From contig NKYR01000043.1 in the NCBI GenBank assembly GCA_003184365.1, positions 124,001-188,000 of the forward strand: a DNA stretch of 64,000 nucleotides, read 5' to 3'. Origin of the DNA: Evernia prunastri. Taxonomy: Eukaryota; Ascomycota; Lecanoromycetes; Lecanorales; Parmeliaceae. The notes under the pieces were generated by a model, which did no database searches, was not told the DNA's origin, and saw only the letters and a program-made list of their open reading frames with translations. This document shows positions 54,594 to 64,000 of this stretch, piece by piece; positions within the stretch are counted from its first letter, which is position 1; each line of letters starts with the position of its first letter. A program made the position numbers and the translations under genes.

Positions 54594-55207
54594 AGTGAAC
54601 CGAGCAGAAGATATTGACGGGTCTCGAAGGTGCTGGTGACTCCTACGTATGATTATAGAAACCAGAGCGTTGAAGATAAGTCTGAAGTGTCAAACTAAGA
54701 GAGTCAGTCTCGGCGACGAAATAATGACCGTCTTCAAGAAACCCATTTGCTACCACGCTTCTTCCCTAAGATCAGAGGTGTTGAGCCTCTAGACGTAGAT
54801 GATGCTGATGCGGTCAAAACTAGGACGCTCCGTTCAATACTTGATCAGACAGCCATCTGACAAAATGCACATGCAGAATCATGGGGAGTCGGTCGTACAG
54901 GTACCCCATGCCGTTAGCAACTGTTTGTTATCGCTCTTCCGTTCATCCAAACAGAATAAGTAAGCCAAAAACATTTGCCTCTCCACTTTTTAGCTTCTGG
55001 TTTATATATTCTACATATCGTATGGTATATCTCGAGGTGGCTGGACTGAAATTGTGCAAGTATTATTTGATCAGATATGGCTAGGGCTTATGTATTGCCA
55101 AGGAAGGGAGCAAGTGAAGCTTGAGAGCCATAATCGAGACAGATTATAACATCTTCCAACTTTCATTCATCGATAACCGCAGTCAGCGTCGATAACGGCC
55201 AACCCAT
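54594..55207. other. Intergenic, no gene seen
   Basis: Upstream of the 106-aa gene and 3' of the sphingomyelinase gene; only short frames. Confidence 0.45.
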
Positions 55208-57338
55208 TCAAGTTCTTGGCGGGTTAAAGGCCGACTGCACCGATCCATACCCTTGCGGGCAACTCCTGCCCAAAACCGCGCTCCCACTTCTCATATAGCA
55301 GATCTTGGCTTCAGCGCAAGCTTCGCTCGTACAATTAGGCGTCAGAACACTACTCTTTCCTTGAAAGGTATTGAACTTCTCCACAAGAGTAATGTCAGTC
55401 TCCATAGCTTCTGTCACTGCATGCCAATACCTTGCATCGAGCGGTGATGCCTCTGGCCAGCTGATGTTGTAGGCTTCACGAGTCGAGTACTCAATCTGGT
55501 AAGTTGGGCCAGTTTTGGACACGTTCAGGTCAGGAAAGCTTGACACATTGGAGAACCAAGTGTAGGCCTCGTAAATCTCGAATGAGCCAGTGTCGACCTC
55601 GTACATGCGGAAGCCACTGTTGAGATTTGTCAAAGGAGTGACAGATGGACCGATCCAGCCTAATGTTAACGCGTTCTCAGAATTTTGGACAGTGCCGTTG
55701 TTGGCGTAGTAAATCATGACTTGGTCTTCATGCGTATGGCCAAAGAAGATATTGGCGATCACGTGAGGCGAATACCGGTCGACGATCTGATAAAACAGAT
55801 TGGTAGGGTTGAGAAGAGGATTAGAACCGTCCCACCCCGGCAAGACGTGGCCCAATATCCAAACCCTCTCCTTAGCGTCTTCCGCGGCTTGGAGTTCCTG
55901 GATCAAGAAGTTAAGCATGCCAGAGACGTCTGGGTTAGAAGTATTGATGTAGTTGCTTTGCAAAGGTCAGCTGAAAATAAGAGAAGGACGCTGCCACGGT
56001 GACTTACAGAAAATTGCTTCGGTACCAAAAGTCGGTGTTCAAGGTAATAATACGCAGACCATACTGATTTAACACAGAGTAGGCACCATAATGCAGCCTT
56101 GCTTCGCTCGCTGTAGTCGAGTTAATCCAGCCATTTTGCTGCCATAGCGAGGCCACATGATCGTAATTCCAGCTGAACTGTTGTCCAAGCGGCCCTGGGA
56201 GACTATGCGGTGCGTCAATAGCCTCGGGATTTGAATCGTGATTGCCAAGCACGGGAAAGACTGGGCTCCCAATGTACTCCTTGAAAAGGTCATACACGCT
56301 AACCTCAGCATACTCCGTATAAGCACGAGAGAGCTGGTTCTGAGAATCGTGGGAGACAAGGTCTCCGGTGTAGACGGTCCAGGCAACAGAAGAATTGCCA
56401 TGCGTTCCAGTGAGCGGCGCGATCGCTTGGAGAGCCGCTAGACCAAGATAGTAAGGCGTGTCACACTTGAATGAGCCATAAAGTGGCGCGGGCAGAGTCA
56501 CCTGCCCAACTGTAACTCCAGTAGCATGAACATTCGTCCTACAGCAAAGGCCTGATGAGCAATTTGCTTCAGACGCAGCAGAGTATCTTGGATCAAGGTG
56601 GAAGTCGGACAGGTGTAGAACCTTGACTCGTTTTCCAGAGGCCTTAGGTGCGCGCAGATGCTTGGGCTTGGGCTTGGGAAACAGGCCCGTCACGTTGAGA
56701 GGTGATGTCCGCGGCGCTGGGCAAAAAGTGCTACTAAGATCGTTGCAGATGTATTGTCCGTCCAAACCGGTTACGTTTGCAAGTGCCAACACCTGAGTCC
56801 AGATAGCCCCGAAATTGCTTGCGGCATAATTATCAACGCAAGTTGCATTCGAGCTGAATTGGTAGGCCTCGCAGAGTTGGACCAAAAGGTTTGGCACGCT
56901 CTCAGGCGCATACTGAGCGACCAGTTTTCCAACACTCAATGCAGCCATACATTTTGTACAGTTGCTGGCCGTGGTGTTGCTCTCAATGATGCCCGTGATG
57001 TTTGTATATGCCGCTTGCAACAAGGCTGCAGTGGACGAATTGGAGATGTTGGCCAATGGCTGAGGAAAGTAGATTGGGTCATTGTCGGTCGTGGGGATCG
57101 TATTTGGATTTGTGAGGTTCAATGGGAACGTGATGTTGAGGACGGGATCGTACAGGGCTGGCTGAGGCTCTTGAGTCTGTACGGGCGCTTGCCAATACGT
57201 AGGGAAGGCAGAGGTTGGAAAGCCAGCAGTGACAGTATATGCAGAAATTCCGGGTATTGCAGCACTGGTATGCTGGGTAGCCGTCAGTACTGGTAGCAAC
57301 AGTGGTACCGCGAGTGCGGCCATGATGGTAAAATACAT
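55208..57338 (-). CDS. Secreted acid sphingomyelinase-like phosphodiesterase, 692 aa
   Basis: This is a calcineurin-type metallophosphoesterase of the acid sphingomyelinase family, which cleaves sphingomyelin-type phosphodiesters outside the cell or in vacuoles. Exons are 57338-56008 and 55955-55208, with a 52-nt intron (GTAAGT...AAAG). The N-terminus is a signal peptide (IMAALAVPLLLPVLTATQ). A saposin-B-like domain with paired cysteines lies at about 135-225 (NCTKCMAALSVGKLVAQYAP). Metal-site motifs follow: LHLSDFHLDPRY, YTGDLVSHD, VLGNHDSNPEA, WILGHVLPGWDGSN and FFGHTHEDQV. Many N-x-S/T sites suggest glycosylation. The C-terminus has further cysteines (CTSEACAEAKICY), as usual for the family. 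All metal ligands are present, so it should be active. Confidence 0.95.
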
Positions 57339-58999
57339 GGTGCTTTAGGAAGTTCTCCGTACTCGAGAGTAGATGCAGATTGAGAACGCAGGTACCTCAA
57401 CCTCCCAGCAGCGGGGATTCGTACCTTATGCACCATGTGCGATGTCCCAGCACCTCGGCATTATCACCTTCCCCAATGGTCAATGGCCTTGAAAGATGTT
57501 GATTGAACTGTGTAAATATGCCGGAGAGCTTGAAGAGTAGCCAATCAGTGGAGTTGAGATCCCCACGCGCGACTGCCTTCCTTGCACCATTGCCTGGCGT
57601 ATGAGAAGGGAACCGCGTGGCTTTTCAAGAAAAAGAAAAACAAAAACAAAAAGCCGGTATCATGGGCAGTGATGGGAAAGTGGGCATATCATAACATCAG
57701 CGATGAATTTTTTCCATCTTTCGTGGATAATGGAAAATGGCAGATTGAAAATTAGAATCCTGCACAGAATGTTTCAAAAGACGGCATTGGTACAACCTAC
57801 GGCAGAGTATATGATCAAAAATGCAAAAGATACCTAAGGCTTGCTAAGGTACGGCATGCGGAAGTAGAACGCCCACGTCGCCTTCCAACTTTTCACTGTA
57901 GTGTACTGTACTAACAATACTTACCCACCTCCGAGGTTCAGGCTATCACCAAAATTGTGTCACGACATGAGGAGATGAGGAGATGAGGTTGGAAAAGCCC
58001 CTCACTTAAAGTAGTTCGAGGGACACACCCAACAGCAACCCGGGAGAATCCCACAGATTTCAGTGATTACGAGCAAGAAGATGATATCCCATCACACAAT
58101 TCTTAATTGTCGGGAACATCCACCGGAAATGCTTCGAGTGGAGTCTTACCTATCAGAATTCTGCGTCATTTAGATCGGAACCCCTGGACGGTTCCGAAGG
58201 ATATATATTCTCTTCGGTGCTGTCATCATTATCCATTCAGCGAAAGATGCTATTCGTCTCGTACCATTGACTACTTGATCAAATATGAAAGCAGATTTAC
58301 CATCTCTTAGACGCCGTTCTTGTCTCAATAGGAACATTCCAGAAGAGCAGAAATAATATCAATGTTCAGCTAGTTACTTTGCAACCCTGCCTCAGACAGG
58401 ATGTGCACATTGCCAGCTGGTACCTTCTCCCATAACAATGAGGAACGCCTCTTTCCGGCTTATTCTATACCAGCGGTGAATAGATCAAGCAACATGAGAT
58501 AACACTCTCGACCAATGGCACCCATGATGGTGAGGAACGGCATGCCAGTAAACCTTTGGTGCTTGTCCTCGGTCTGGATTTAATCCGTCAGCTATTGCAA
58601 TTTTGGATAAATATTTCTTTGGAATCATCTTAAACAAGGGTGAAGAGCTTCTGCTACGTCTCTTCGTCCTTCTACTCCAAGTAACGATCCCGAACGGGAG
58701 AAATGGCCGTTGCCCAATATCTCAATTCCGTGGACATTGGACACAGGAATTGTGCTGGCGGAGTAAAACCTCAGGTTGGTGAAGAGAGCCATTCAGATTG
58801 CATCGGTGGTGTAACCCCATTGTAAGGATTTGAGTCACCAACATTTGTAATCATCAATGGACAGTTTGGATTTCAAGCGCGCAGAAGCCCAGTCTTGAGT
58901 CCGAATCACAATGTTACTCCTACTTGATCACTCATCATTGCTTACTATCCATCTCATCTTTACCGAGAGAAGCAGCATAAACAGAAAGTAGATCAAAAC
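57339..58999. other. Intergenic, no gene seen
   Basis: Promoter region of the sphingomyelinase-like gene, then a stretch with only short open frames. An A-rich segment lies at 57628-57655. Confidence 0.45.
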
Positions 59000-59560
59000 A
59001 TGACATTGTCCATCCATACCTTTCTCGGCCTCCAAGCTGGCGGTGGGTAACAGCCGGCCGACTACGCACCCGCCTTTACGACTCCAAACTGGGTCATCGC
59101 TTACTCTGCGCAGAGCACGCGTTTCTTCAAGATGGCCAAGGGAATCGACCACAACTCGTCGCCACGGGAAGACATCCACAATAACCGCGATGCAGCAGTG
59201 CAACGGGCAGGCTGAGTCGGCGGCGACTGAAGCAAGTCAAGCGGACGCAGTCGGCGCATGAGAATTTCCTGGAGGTTTTCATTCTTTTTGTGGCAACGGG
59301 TGAGAGCTCTTGATTACTTCATAATTGAGTATTTCTCAGTATCCTGGTAAAACGGTGAGTCCTTTTTTGAGGCACTAGGTGGCGTTCGCAACACCACTGT
59401 CGATGGCATATGTGTCTGGGATACGCTTTCGCGTCTCGCCTACGGCACTGCGTATGTTCTGATCGAGTCGAAAAGGCTGAGTCCCGTGCGAACGGCGACC
59501 TGGTGGTCTCTAAATGCGATCTGCATTACAGGTCTTGTTTTGACGGGTAGGGCACTGTAG
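59000..59560 (+). pseudogene. Broken MAPEG-type membrane protein gene
   Basis: The sequence follows fungal MAPEG-superfamily proteins (small four-helix membrane proteins of eicosanoid/glutathione metabolism). It opens MTLSIHTFLGLQAGGG, then a TAA at 59048-59050, and continues in frame with PAFTTPNWVIAYSAQSTRFF and KMAKGIDHNSSPREDIHNNR. Near 59205-59212 one base is missing. The next frame reads RLSRRRLKQVKRTQSAHENF, then LEVFILFVATG, and reaches a GTGAGA donor. After an acceptor near 59370, the last exon reads VWDTLSRLAYGTAYVLIESK, then TWWSLNAICITGLVLTG, and stops at TAG 59558-59560. One stop plus one frameshift in an otherwise full-length gene indicates a recent pseudogene. The TAA fits a C-to-T change from CAA. 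Confidence 0.85.
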
Positions 59561-60157
59561 GTTGCAATTCGATTGAAACGGATCATAGTAAATGGGAGGG
59601 TCGATGATCGGATCGGGCGGATCGTATTTCTTACTTGCAATATCTGATATCGAGATGACATAAAAGACCCTGCGCTCCTTTCCACTCTGCTGGTCTCTCC
59701 TGAGGCCTTCATAAGCCATGTTTAATATTCAGCGATCCAAAATGGAAAATATTCCAAGCTTGACTGAAGTGATCCCCTCTGCGTAGACCCCAACTCCGAG
59801 ATGCCTCATACAGCAGTAGGCTCGCCTCGCGTTGGTACATTCAAGTCCTCAGTGTATATCTATAGGTACTCAGTACTCTGGGAGAGTCTGACGGTGTAAC
59901 CAAAGTCGTGCGTAAGGGGATGCTTTTGAGTCTCGAAATCCTGACAGGGAAGGGTTCTCTTCCATTCTATTCGCGCAGGCTACGTTGGATGTCGACATTT
60001 TGCTACATTCTCTTACGAGGGAGTGACTGACTTGCAGGTCGCTAGCGTAGTCCTAAAAAAAGGCAGGGATCAAGGATGCGCGTCTTTGCAACTCAATGAT
60101 TTGCACTTTCCTTCCCCTGGCCACCTCATTGTATTGCACTCGGTATCACGCTCAACA
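59561..60157. other. Intergenic, leader of the DNA glycosylase gene
   Basis: No coding signal except an in-frame extension (from 60023) of the following gene, which I regard as 5' leader. Confidence 0.45.
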
Positions 60158-61363
60158 ATGAGTGCGTCCCTGACCATGAGTGATTTCGCCGACTCCGATG
60201 AGCAATACAATGCCCAATTAAAGGAAGCCGTCAACAGATTGCCTGATGAAACGCGGGCAAATGCCATCAGAATTTTTGAGCGGTATAAAAACCTTAAAGC
60301 ATTCATTGATGCCCATAACAGCTCAGTCTCATCTTCTTCGGAGGAGGACGATATCGTGGACACCGTGCTACGAATGATGCGGTCACGGGAGAAGGCCGTT
60401 GAGGTGGAGCAAAACCCTCCATCAAGCTTCAAGGGTGCTCTCGAGCAGTACGCCTGTGCAGAGACCCCATCGCCCACCAGACGCGTCACGAGGTGGTTGA
60501 GTTCGATCCAGGCATCTCCTACACCTGCGGCCAAATCAATCAAGCAAACAATGTCCTCGCCTACCCAAAACGCCTCGTCTCGAACAACGTCCCTGAAGCG
60601 CAAAGCCGCCGAGCCCGCCTCCTCCGCTTCACCCTCCCCCGTGAAGAAGAAGAAGCAGCGCCCATCCTCGTCCTACGCCCCGCCGTCCAAATACGCACAC
60701 GTGACCAACCACCTGACCGACTCCCTCGCCCCCAATCTCATCTGCGTCTTCATCGGCGTCAACCCCGGCATACGCACCGCAACCACCGGCCACGCGTACT
60801 CCCACCCCTCCAACCTCTTCTGGAAACTGGCGCACAGCTCAGGCTGCACGCCGCGTCTCTGCCGGCCAGAGGAGGACCGAGATCTGCCCCGCCTGTATGC
60901 GCTGGGGCATACGAACATCGTGAGCAGACCTACGAAGGACGCCGCGGAGCTTAGCAAGGGCGAGATGGATGAAGGCGTGGCGGTTCTGGAGGAGAAGATC
61001 CGGAAGTGGAGGCCGGAGAGTGTGGCGATTGTGGGGAAGAGCATTTGGGAGAGCATTTGGAGAGTCAGGCATCAGAAGAAGTGCGGGAAGGATGAGTTTA
61101 GGTATGGGTGGCAGGATGACTCCGAGAGGATGGGTGTTGTGGGTGGCGAGGGTGGAGAGGGATGGCCTGGGGCAAGGGTGTTTGTGGCCACTACGACCAG
61201 CGGGTTGGCTGCGGGGATGAGGCCACATGAGAAGGAAGAGGTATGGAGAGGACTGGGCGAGTGGGTGAAGCGGAGGAGGATAGAGAGGGGGATACGTGAT
61301 GAGGGAGGCGTGAAGCTTGTTGAAGGTATGGAGACCGTGAAAGAAGAGGTGATGGAAGGATGA
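60158..61363 (+). CDS. Mismatch-specific thymine/uracil-DNA glycosylase (TDG/MUG family), 401 aa
   Basis: This is a base-excision repair enzyme that removes T or U opposite G in nuclear DNA. The catalytic domain occupies about residues 180-360. Motif A reads FIGVNPGIRTATTGHAYSHP, with GVNPG as the Asn-containing active-site loop, followed by SNLFWKLAHSSG. The second motif is VFVATTTSGLAAGM, matching the minor-groove wedge position. Between lie LPRLYALGHTNIVSRPTKDA and VAIVGKSIWESIW. The N-terminal third is Ser/Lys-rich and disordered, with a basic SPVKKKKQRPSSS (likely nuclear localisation). The start at 60158 (MSASLTMSDFADSDEQ) is preferred; an in-frame Met at 60023 would add 45 residues with no conserved look. 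The length fits fungal Thp1-like proteins. Confidence 0.93.
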   Translation: MSASLTMSDFADSDEQYNAQLKEAVNRLPDETRANAIRIFERYKNLKAFIDAHNSSVSSSSEEDDIVDTVLRMMRSREKAVEVEQNPPSSFKGALEQYACAETPSPTRRVTRWLSSIQASPTPAAKSIKQTMSSPTQNASSRTTSLKRKAAEPASSASPSPVKKKKQRPSSSYAPPSKYAHVTNHLTDSLAPNLICVFIGVNPGIRTATTGHAYSHPSNLFWKLAHSSGCTPRLCRPEEDRDLPRLYALGHTNIVSRPTKDAAELSKGEMDEGVAVLEEKIRKWRPESVAIVGKSIWESIWRVRHQKKCGKDEFRYGWQDDSERMGVVGGEGGEGWPGARVFVATTTSGLAAGMRPHEKEEVWRGLGEWVKRRRIERGIRDEGGVKLVEGMETVKEEVMEG

Positions 61364-61768
61364 AGTAGCAAATACCAAGTATATTTAGAAACATGATGAA
61401 TGGTCGAAATCTTGCAATCCCTGGTGATCATTTTTCTACCTTAGTTCCATAGCAATGCTAGTCAATGGACCTAAGCCAATTGCTAGTAATGCGTGTACAT
61501 GAAGCGCAAATGAACTCGATTCCATGTGTACTTAAACCACAAGCAAAAGAAATTAGCCAATCCCAAGGTGTTATAAATTTCAATGCCAACGAAAAACGCT
61601 GCAGTCTGGTGCACAAACCCAGCTCATACAATACGTAGATCACAAAACCCGCTTCCCCCATATTCTTGATAGGCAAAGTCCCAAGCATACATTCCCCAGC
61701 GCTCTTTCACGGGCGAGTCGGGGACAGTCAAGGACTTTCACCATGTCACCACAGAAACGTCTCCCTCT
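61364..61768. other. 3' regions of converging genes
   Basis: Probably the 3' untranslated regions of the glycosylase and of the secreted-protein gene. No coding signal. Confidence 0.5.
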
Positions 61769-63062
61769 TTAATTGTACGGCGAGAGGACCGCAGTTGTAG
61801 CAGAGAAGCTTTTGGCCGAGCTGTTATCCGAGATCTTACCAGCGGTCTCACCAGATGTCTTGGTAGAGCTTCCGGTCGAGACAGTGGTACGAACAGTACC
61901 CACATGGAAACCAGTACCCGTTCCATCTGTAGATCCACGGAACGCAGTACTGTTGCCCAGCCCAAACGGCGCCGATGGCAATTGGATCGTTATCGCCGTT
62001 GTCAACGGAGCTACATGAGCTGATTCCGAGATAGTCACCGTCGTGATGCTTGTGAAGGTGACAGTAACAGGAAGCGGACAGAGGGAAGGTCCACCGAGAG
62101 GTCCATTGGAGGTTGTTTCGGATTGGAGACTACGCCGGATTCGACTGGATGTCCCACGAGATCCTGGTAGATGACAACGCCAGCGCTGGATGTGGTGGGA
62201 GATGCCACTCCACCTGCCTCAAGGGCGCTAAGGATGGAAGCAGGAAAGGCTGGAGGCCCACCAGGTGTTCCATAGGGAGAAGGTCCACCAGGTCCATGTG
62301 GGAGCTCGGTCTTCGGGTTTGATGCTGCTGAGCTGGGGAGGCCTGAGAAGGAGACGTGACTTGTCATTTCGAGGCTCGCGGTGGAAGTGTAGGTTGACGT
62401 AATGTTCGGATACATAGGAGGCGGCGACTTGATTGTCGGGCTCAGACGGTCTATGCCGCCAGACGTGCAGCTGCCGGCCATAGGCTGTCCCAAGGTAACA
62501 AGAGCCTAGTGGATATGTGCGGGGAATGTCAGTCGTGCAACGAGTAGCGAGGGTTTGCAGGTTTTGGGATGGGGGACGCGTTCTAGCAGAAACACATAGA
62601 TCCCCGTATGTAAGATTTCAAATGCTATATAGAAAGAGAGAAACTTACCCAGTAGGATGGGAGCCATATCTTAGAAATTGTCAGCTTTGTATACTGATTT
62701 ACCAGGACTGGTCCGCCTACGGATTGGCTCCCAAGAATTGCAGTACACTTATTCCAGCTTCGCCCAGGAAATCAATAAGAGTGTAGCTTCCAGTCTCGAT
62801 TGATGTGCGGTGGGATTTTGTTGTGCGCGTTGTGGGCGTGGTCGCTTTGATAGATACCGCGAAAGGAAATTCAGATGAAGATACTATAGGGGTCACAAAA
62901 GGGGCCTTTGAGCCGTCAAATTGCCGTTTGCCCTGGTCATGTGGGAGACTATCACCGCACGTCGGCATACTGTCAAACCAGGCGCAAGAATCAATTTGGT
63001 ACTCACGAGGAGACTGTGATCAACAATGTGGTCACGGCGGCGAGGAAATGTTGCAGATGCAT
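61769..63062 (-). CDS. Secreted Ser/Thr/Pro-rich protein, multi-exon, 3' part with unresolved frame change
   Basis: The start MHLQHFLAAVTTLLITVSS (63062-63007) is a signal peptide. A short 37-nt intron leads to exon 2 (62969-62747), containing a GKRQFDG site of Kex2 type and TTPTTRTT. A 76-nt intron, a 21-nt microexon (62669-62649, IWLPSYW) and a third intron lead to exon 4 from 62505 (ALVTLGQPMAGSCTSGG), which is Pro/Gly/Ser-rich (HGPGGPSPYGTPGGPPAFPA). Near 62150-62060 the protein-like frame changes to one reading LPVTVTFTSITTVTISE, then SSTKTSGETAGKISDNSSAK, and ending at 61769. I found no clean intron for that change; it may be an unusual intron or a frameshift. Composition suggests an O-glycosylated cell-wall or surface protein. 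Confidence 0.65.
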
Positions 63063-64000
63063 CCAGGATGGATTTGGAAGAAGGGAAGATCACAGAAGGA
63101 AAGACACAGCAGTAGCAGATCAACGCTCTGAGCTGGATGAGAGGATGAAACTAATGAATGAATGGACGAACAAACGAATGAGTGTACCGCAGAAAGGGAG
63201 TCACAGAGAGACAGTGGATTGAAAGAGATAGTTGAAAAGGATAGAAGAGTATTGCTGGGTGCATTTAGATACGGCCAAGCCACCCATACCAACAGCGAAC
63301 GGCGCACCGTACGCCAGTACGCCTTCGGTGCACCTAGCATCCACTGCAGTAGAGTGCAGTGTCCGGAGCCGGAGGCGAAATCCCTTTGATATCGTTCGAA
63401 CCTGCCCGTCTCGCATTTCGACAACGAACGCTACTCAACGACCATGCAATCTAATGAGGGACACCAGTCGTTGAGGGACTGCTGTATGAATTTTCCATCC
63501 TTCGCCGCATCTCGACAACCTGTAAAGCATGGACTTTTGTTGAAGGTGGGAGGGCTCCTGCGGTCAAAGGAAGGTTGTCGTCTCAGACATGGATGGGCCA
63601 CACCTCAGGTGGCAGCAAGTGTCGGCGCAGCAACCTTGTTCGGGGAACGATTGCGTTTCAAATCAGCATAACGATGTGGATGTTTGTCTTGACCGGAGTT
63701 CTCTGAGCAGATAATCATTCTCTGTCTAAAATAACCGTTTGACATTTGAGTCGGCTTGACTTCGGCTAGGACTTGGACACGACTCTGAGATCCATTGTTC
63801 ATTTCCTTCCAGATTGCGCAGCCGGCATTACCACGACTTTTCGATCGCTGCTTACTATCCACGTTGCAAATTGCTTGACTCCAGTGATTTTATGCCTGAA
63901 ATTTCAAATTTCACAACCAAGAACTCATCGATCGATTTGAATGCACGTAAAAAGGATACCTTCGCCCTACCATTTCAGGTGCGTCAAGCACTTAGCCATT
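63063..64000. other. Intergenic to the window end, no gene seen
   Basis: Promoter of the secreted-protein gene, with GAATGAATGGACGAACAAACGA-like short repeats at 63158-63180. Beyond that are only short open frames without protein-like signal. Confidence 0.45.

Noticed and set aside
1..64000. Biosynthetic gene cluster or defence-type system
   Set aside because: No polyketide synthase, peptide synthetase, terpene cyclase, cluster regulator or set of co-oriented accessory genes was found; neighbouring genes belong to unrelated pathways.

Overview
The window looks like nuclear DNA of a filamentous ascomycete (Pezizomycotina, possibly a dothideomycete; the rank is an inference). Genes are split by very short introns, mostly 41-70 nt. 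Donors are mainly GTNNGT, with CTNAC-like branch points close to the AG. The gene set is typically fungal: NoxA NADPH oxidase, a BOI-type SH3-SAM-PH protein, a Csx1/Nam8-type RNA-binding protein, a fungal ankyrin protein and an acid sphingomyelinase-like protein. I see no operon-like layout, CRISPR array, rRNA or convincing tRNA. Exon and intron ends below come from reading the sequence by hand.

Left part (1-25.5 kb). This is gene-poor and partly decayed. It opens with the 5' end of a zinc alcohol dehydrogenase. One complete DUF6594-type membrane protein gene (with a probable GC-AG intron) is followed by a frameshifted copy and a smaller remnant. Several small unrecognised genes come next, then a broken membrane-protein gene with one frameshift and two stops. 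Intact genes here are a cyclase-family protein, an ankyrin-repeat protein, a ribokinase, a Ser/Thr kinase with HQD instead of HRD, and a protein with a Gly/Lys-rich tail. A 458-bp element with 15-bp terminal inverted repeats sits at 23.8-24.3 kb.

Middle part (25.5-48.5 kb). This is a housekeeping and regulatory block: noxA, a DUF7727-type membrane protein, the ubiquilin Dsk2, a conserved fungal protein of unknown function, a three-RRM Csx1/Nam8 protein, the BOI polarity protein, and a 1174-residue SP-RING (SUMO-ligase type) protein with two SUMO-interacting-like motifs. Dsk2 (ubiquitin) and the SP-RING protein (SUMO) are unrelated neighbours. NoxA and BOI both belong to fungal polarity and hyphal growth, but nothing in the layout shows a functional cluster.

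Right part (48.5-64 kb). This part is rich in short repeats: hexapeptide repeats, a degenerate long repeat, a 26-residue repeat protein and an EKER-encoding microsatellite. It also carries several small genes, a secreted acid sphingomyelinase-like protein, a broken MAPEG-type gene, a mismatch-specific thymine/uracil-DNA glycosylase and a secreted Ser/Thr/Pro-rich protein.

I found no convincing new multi-gene system. The observations most worth following are the decayed gene copies with transition-type stops, the inverted-repeat element, the repeat-coding genes at 49.8-52.6 kb, and small multi-exon genes that single-ORF scanning would miss.
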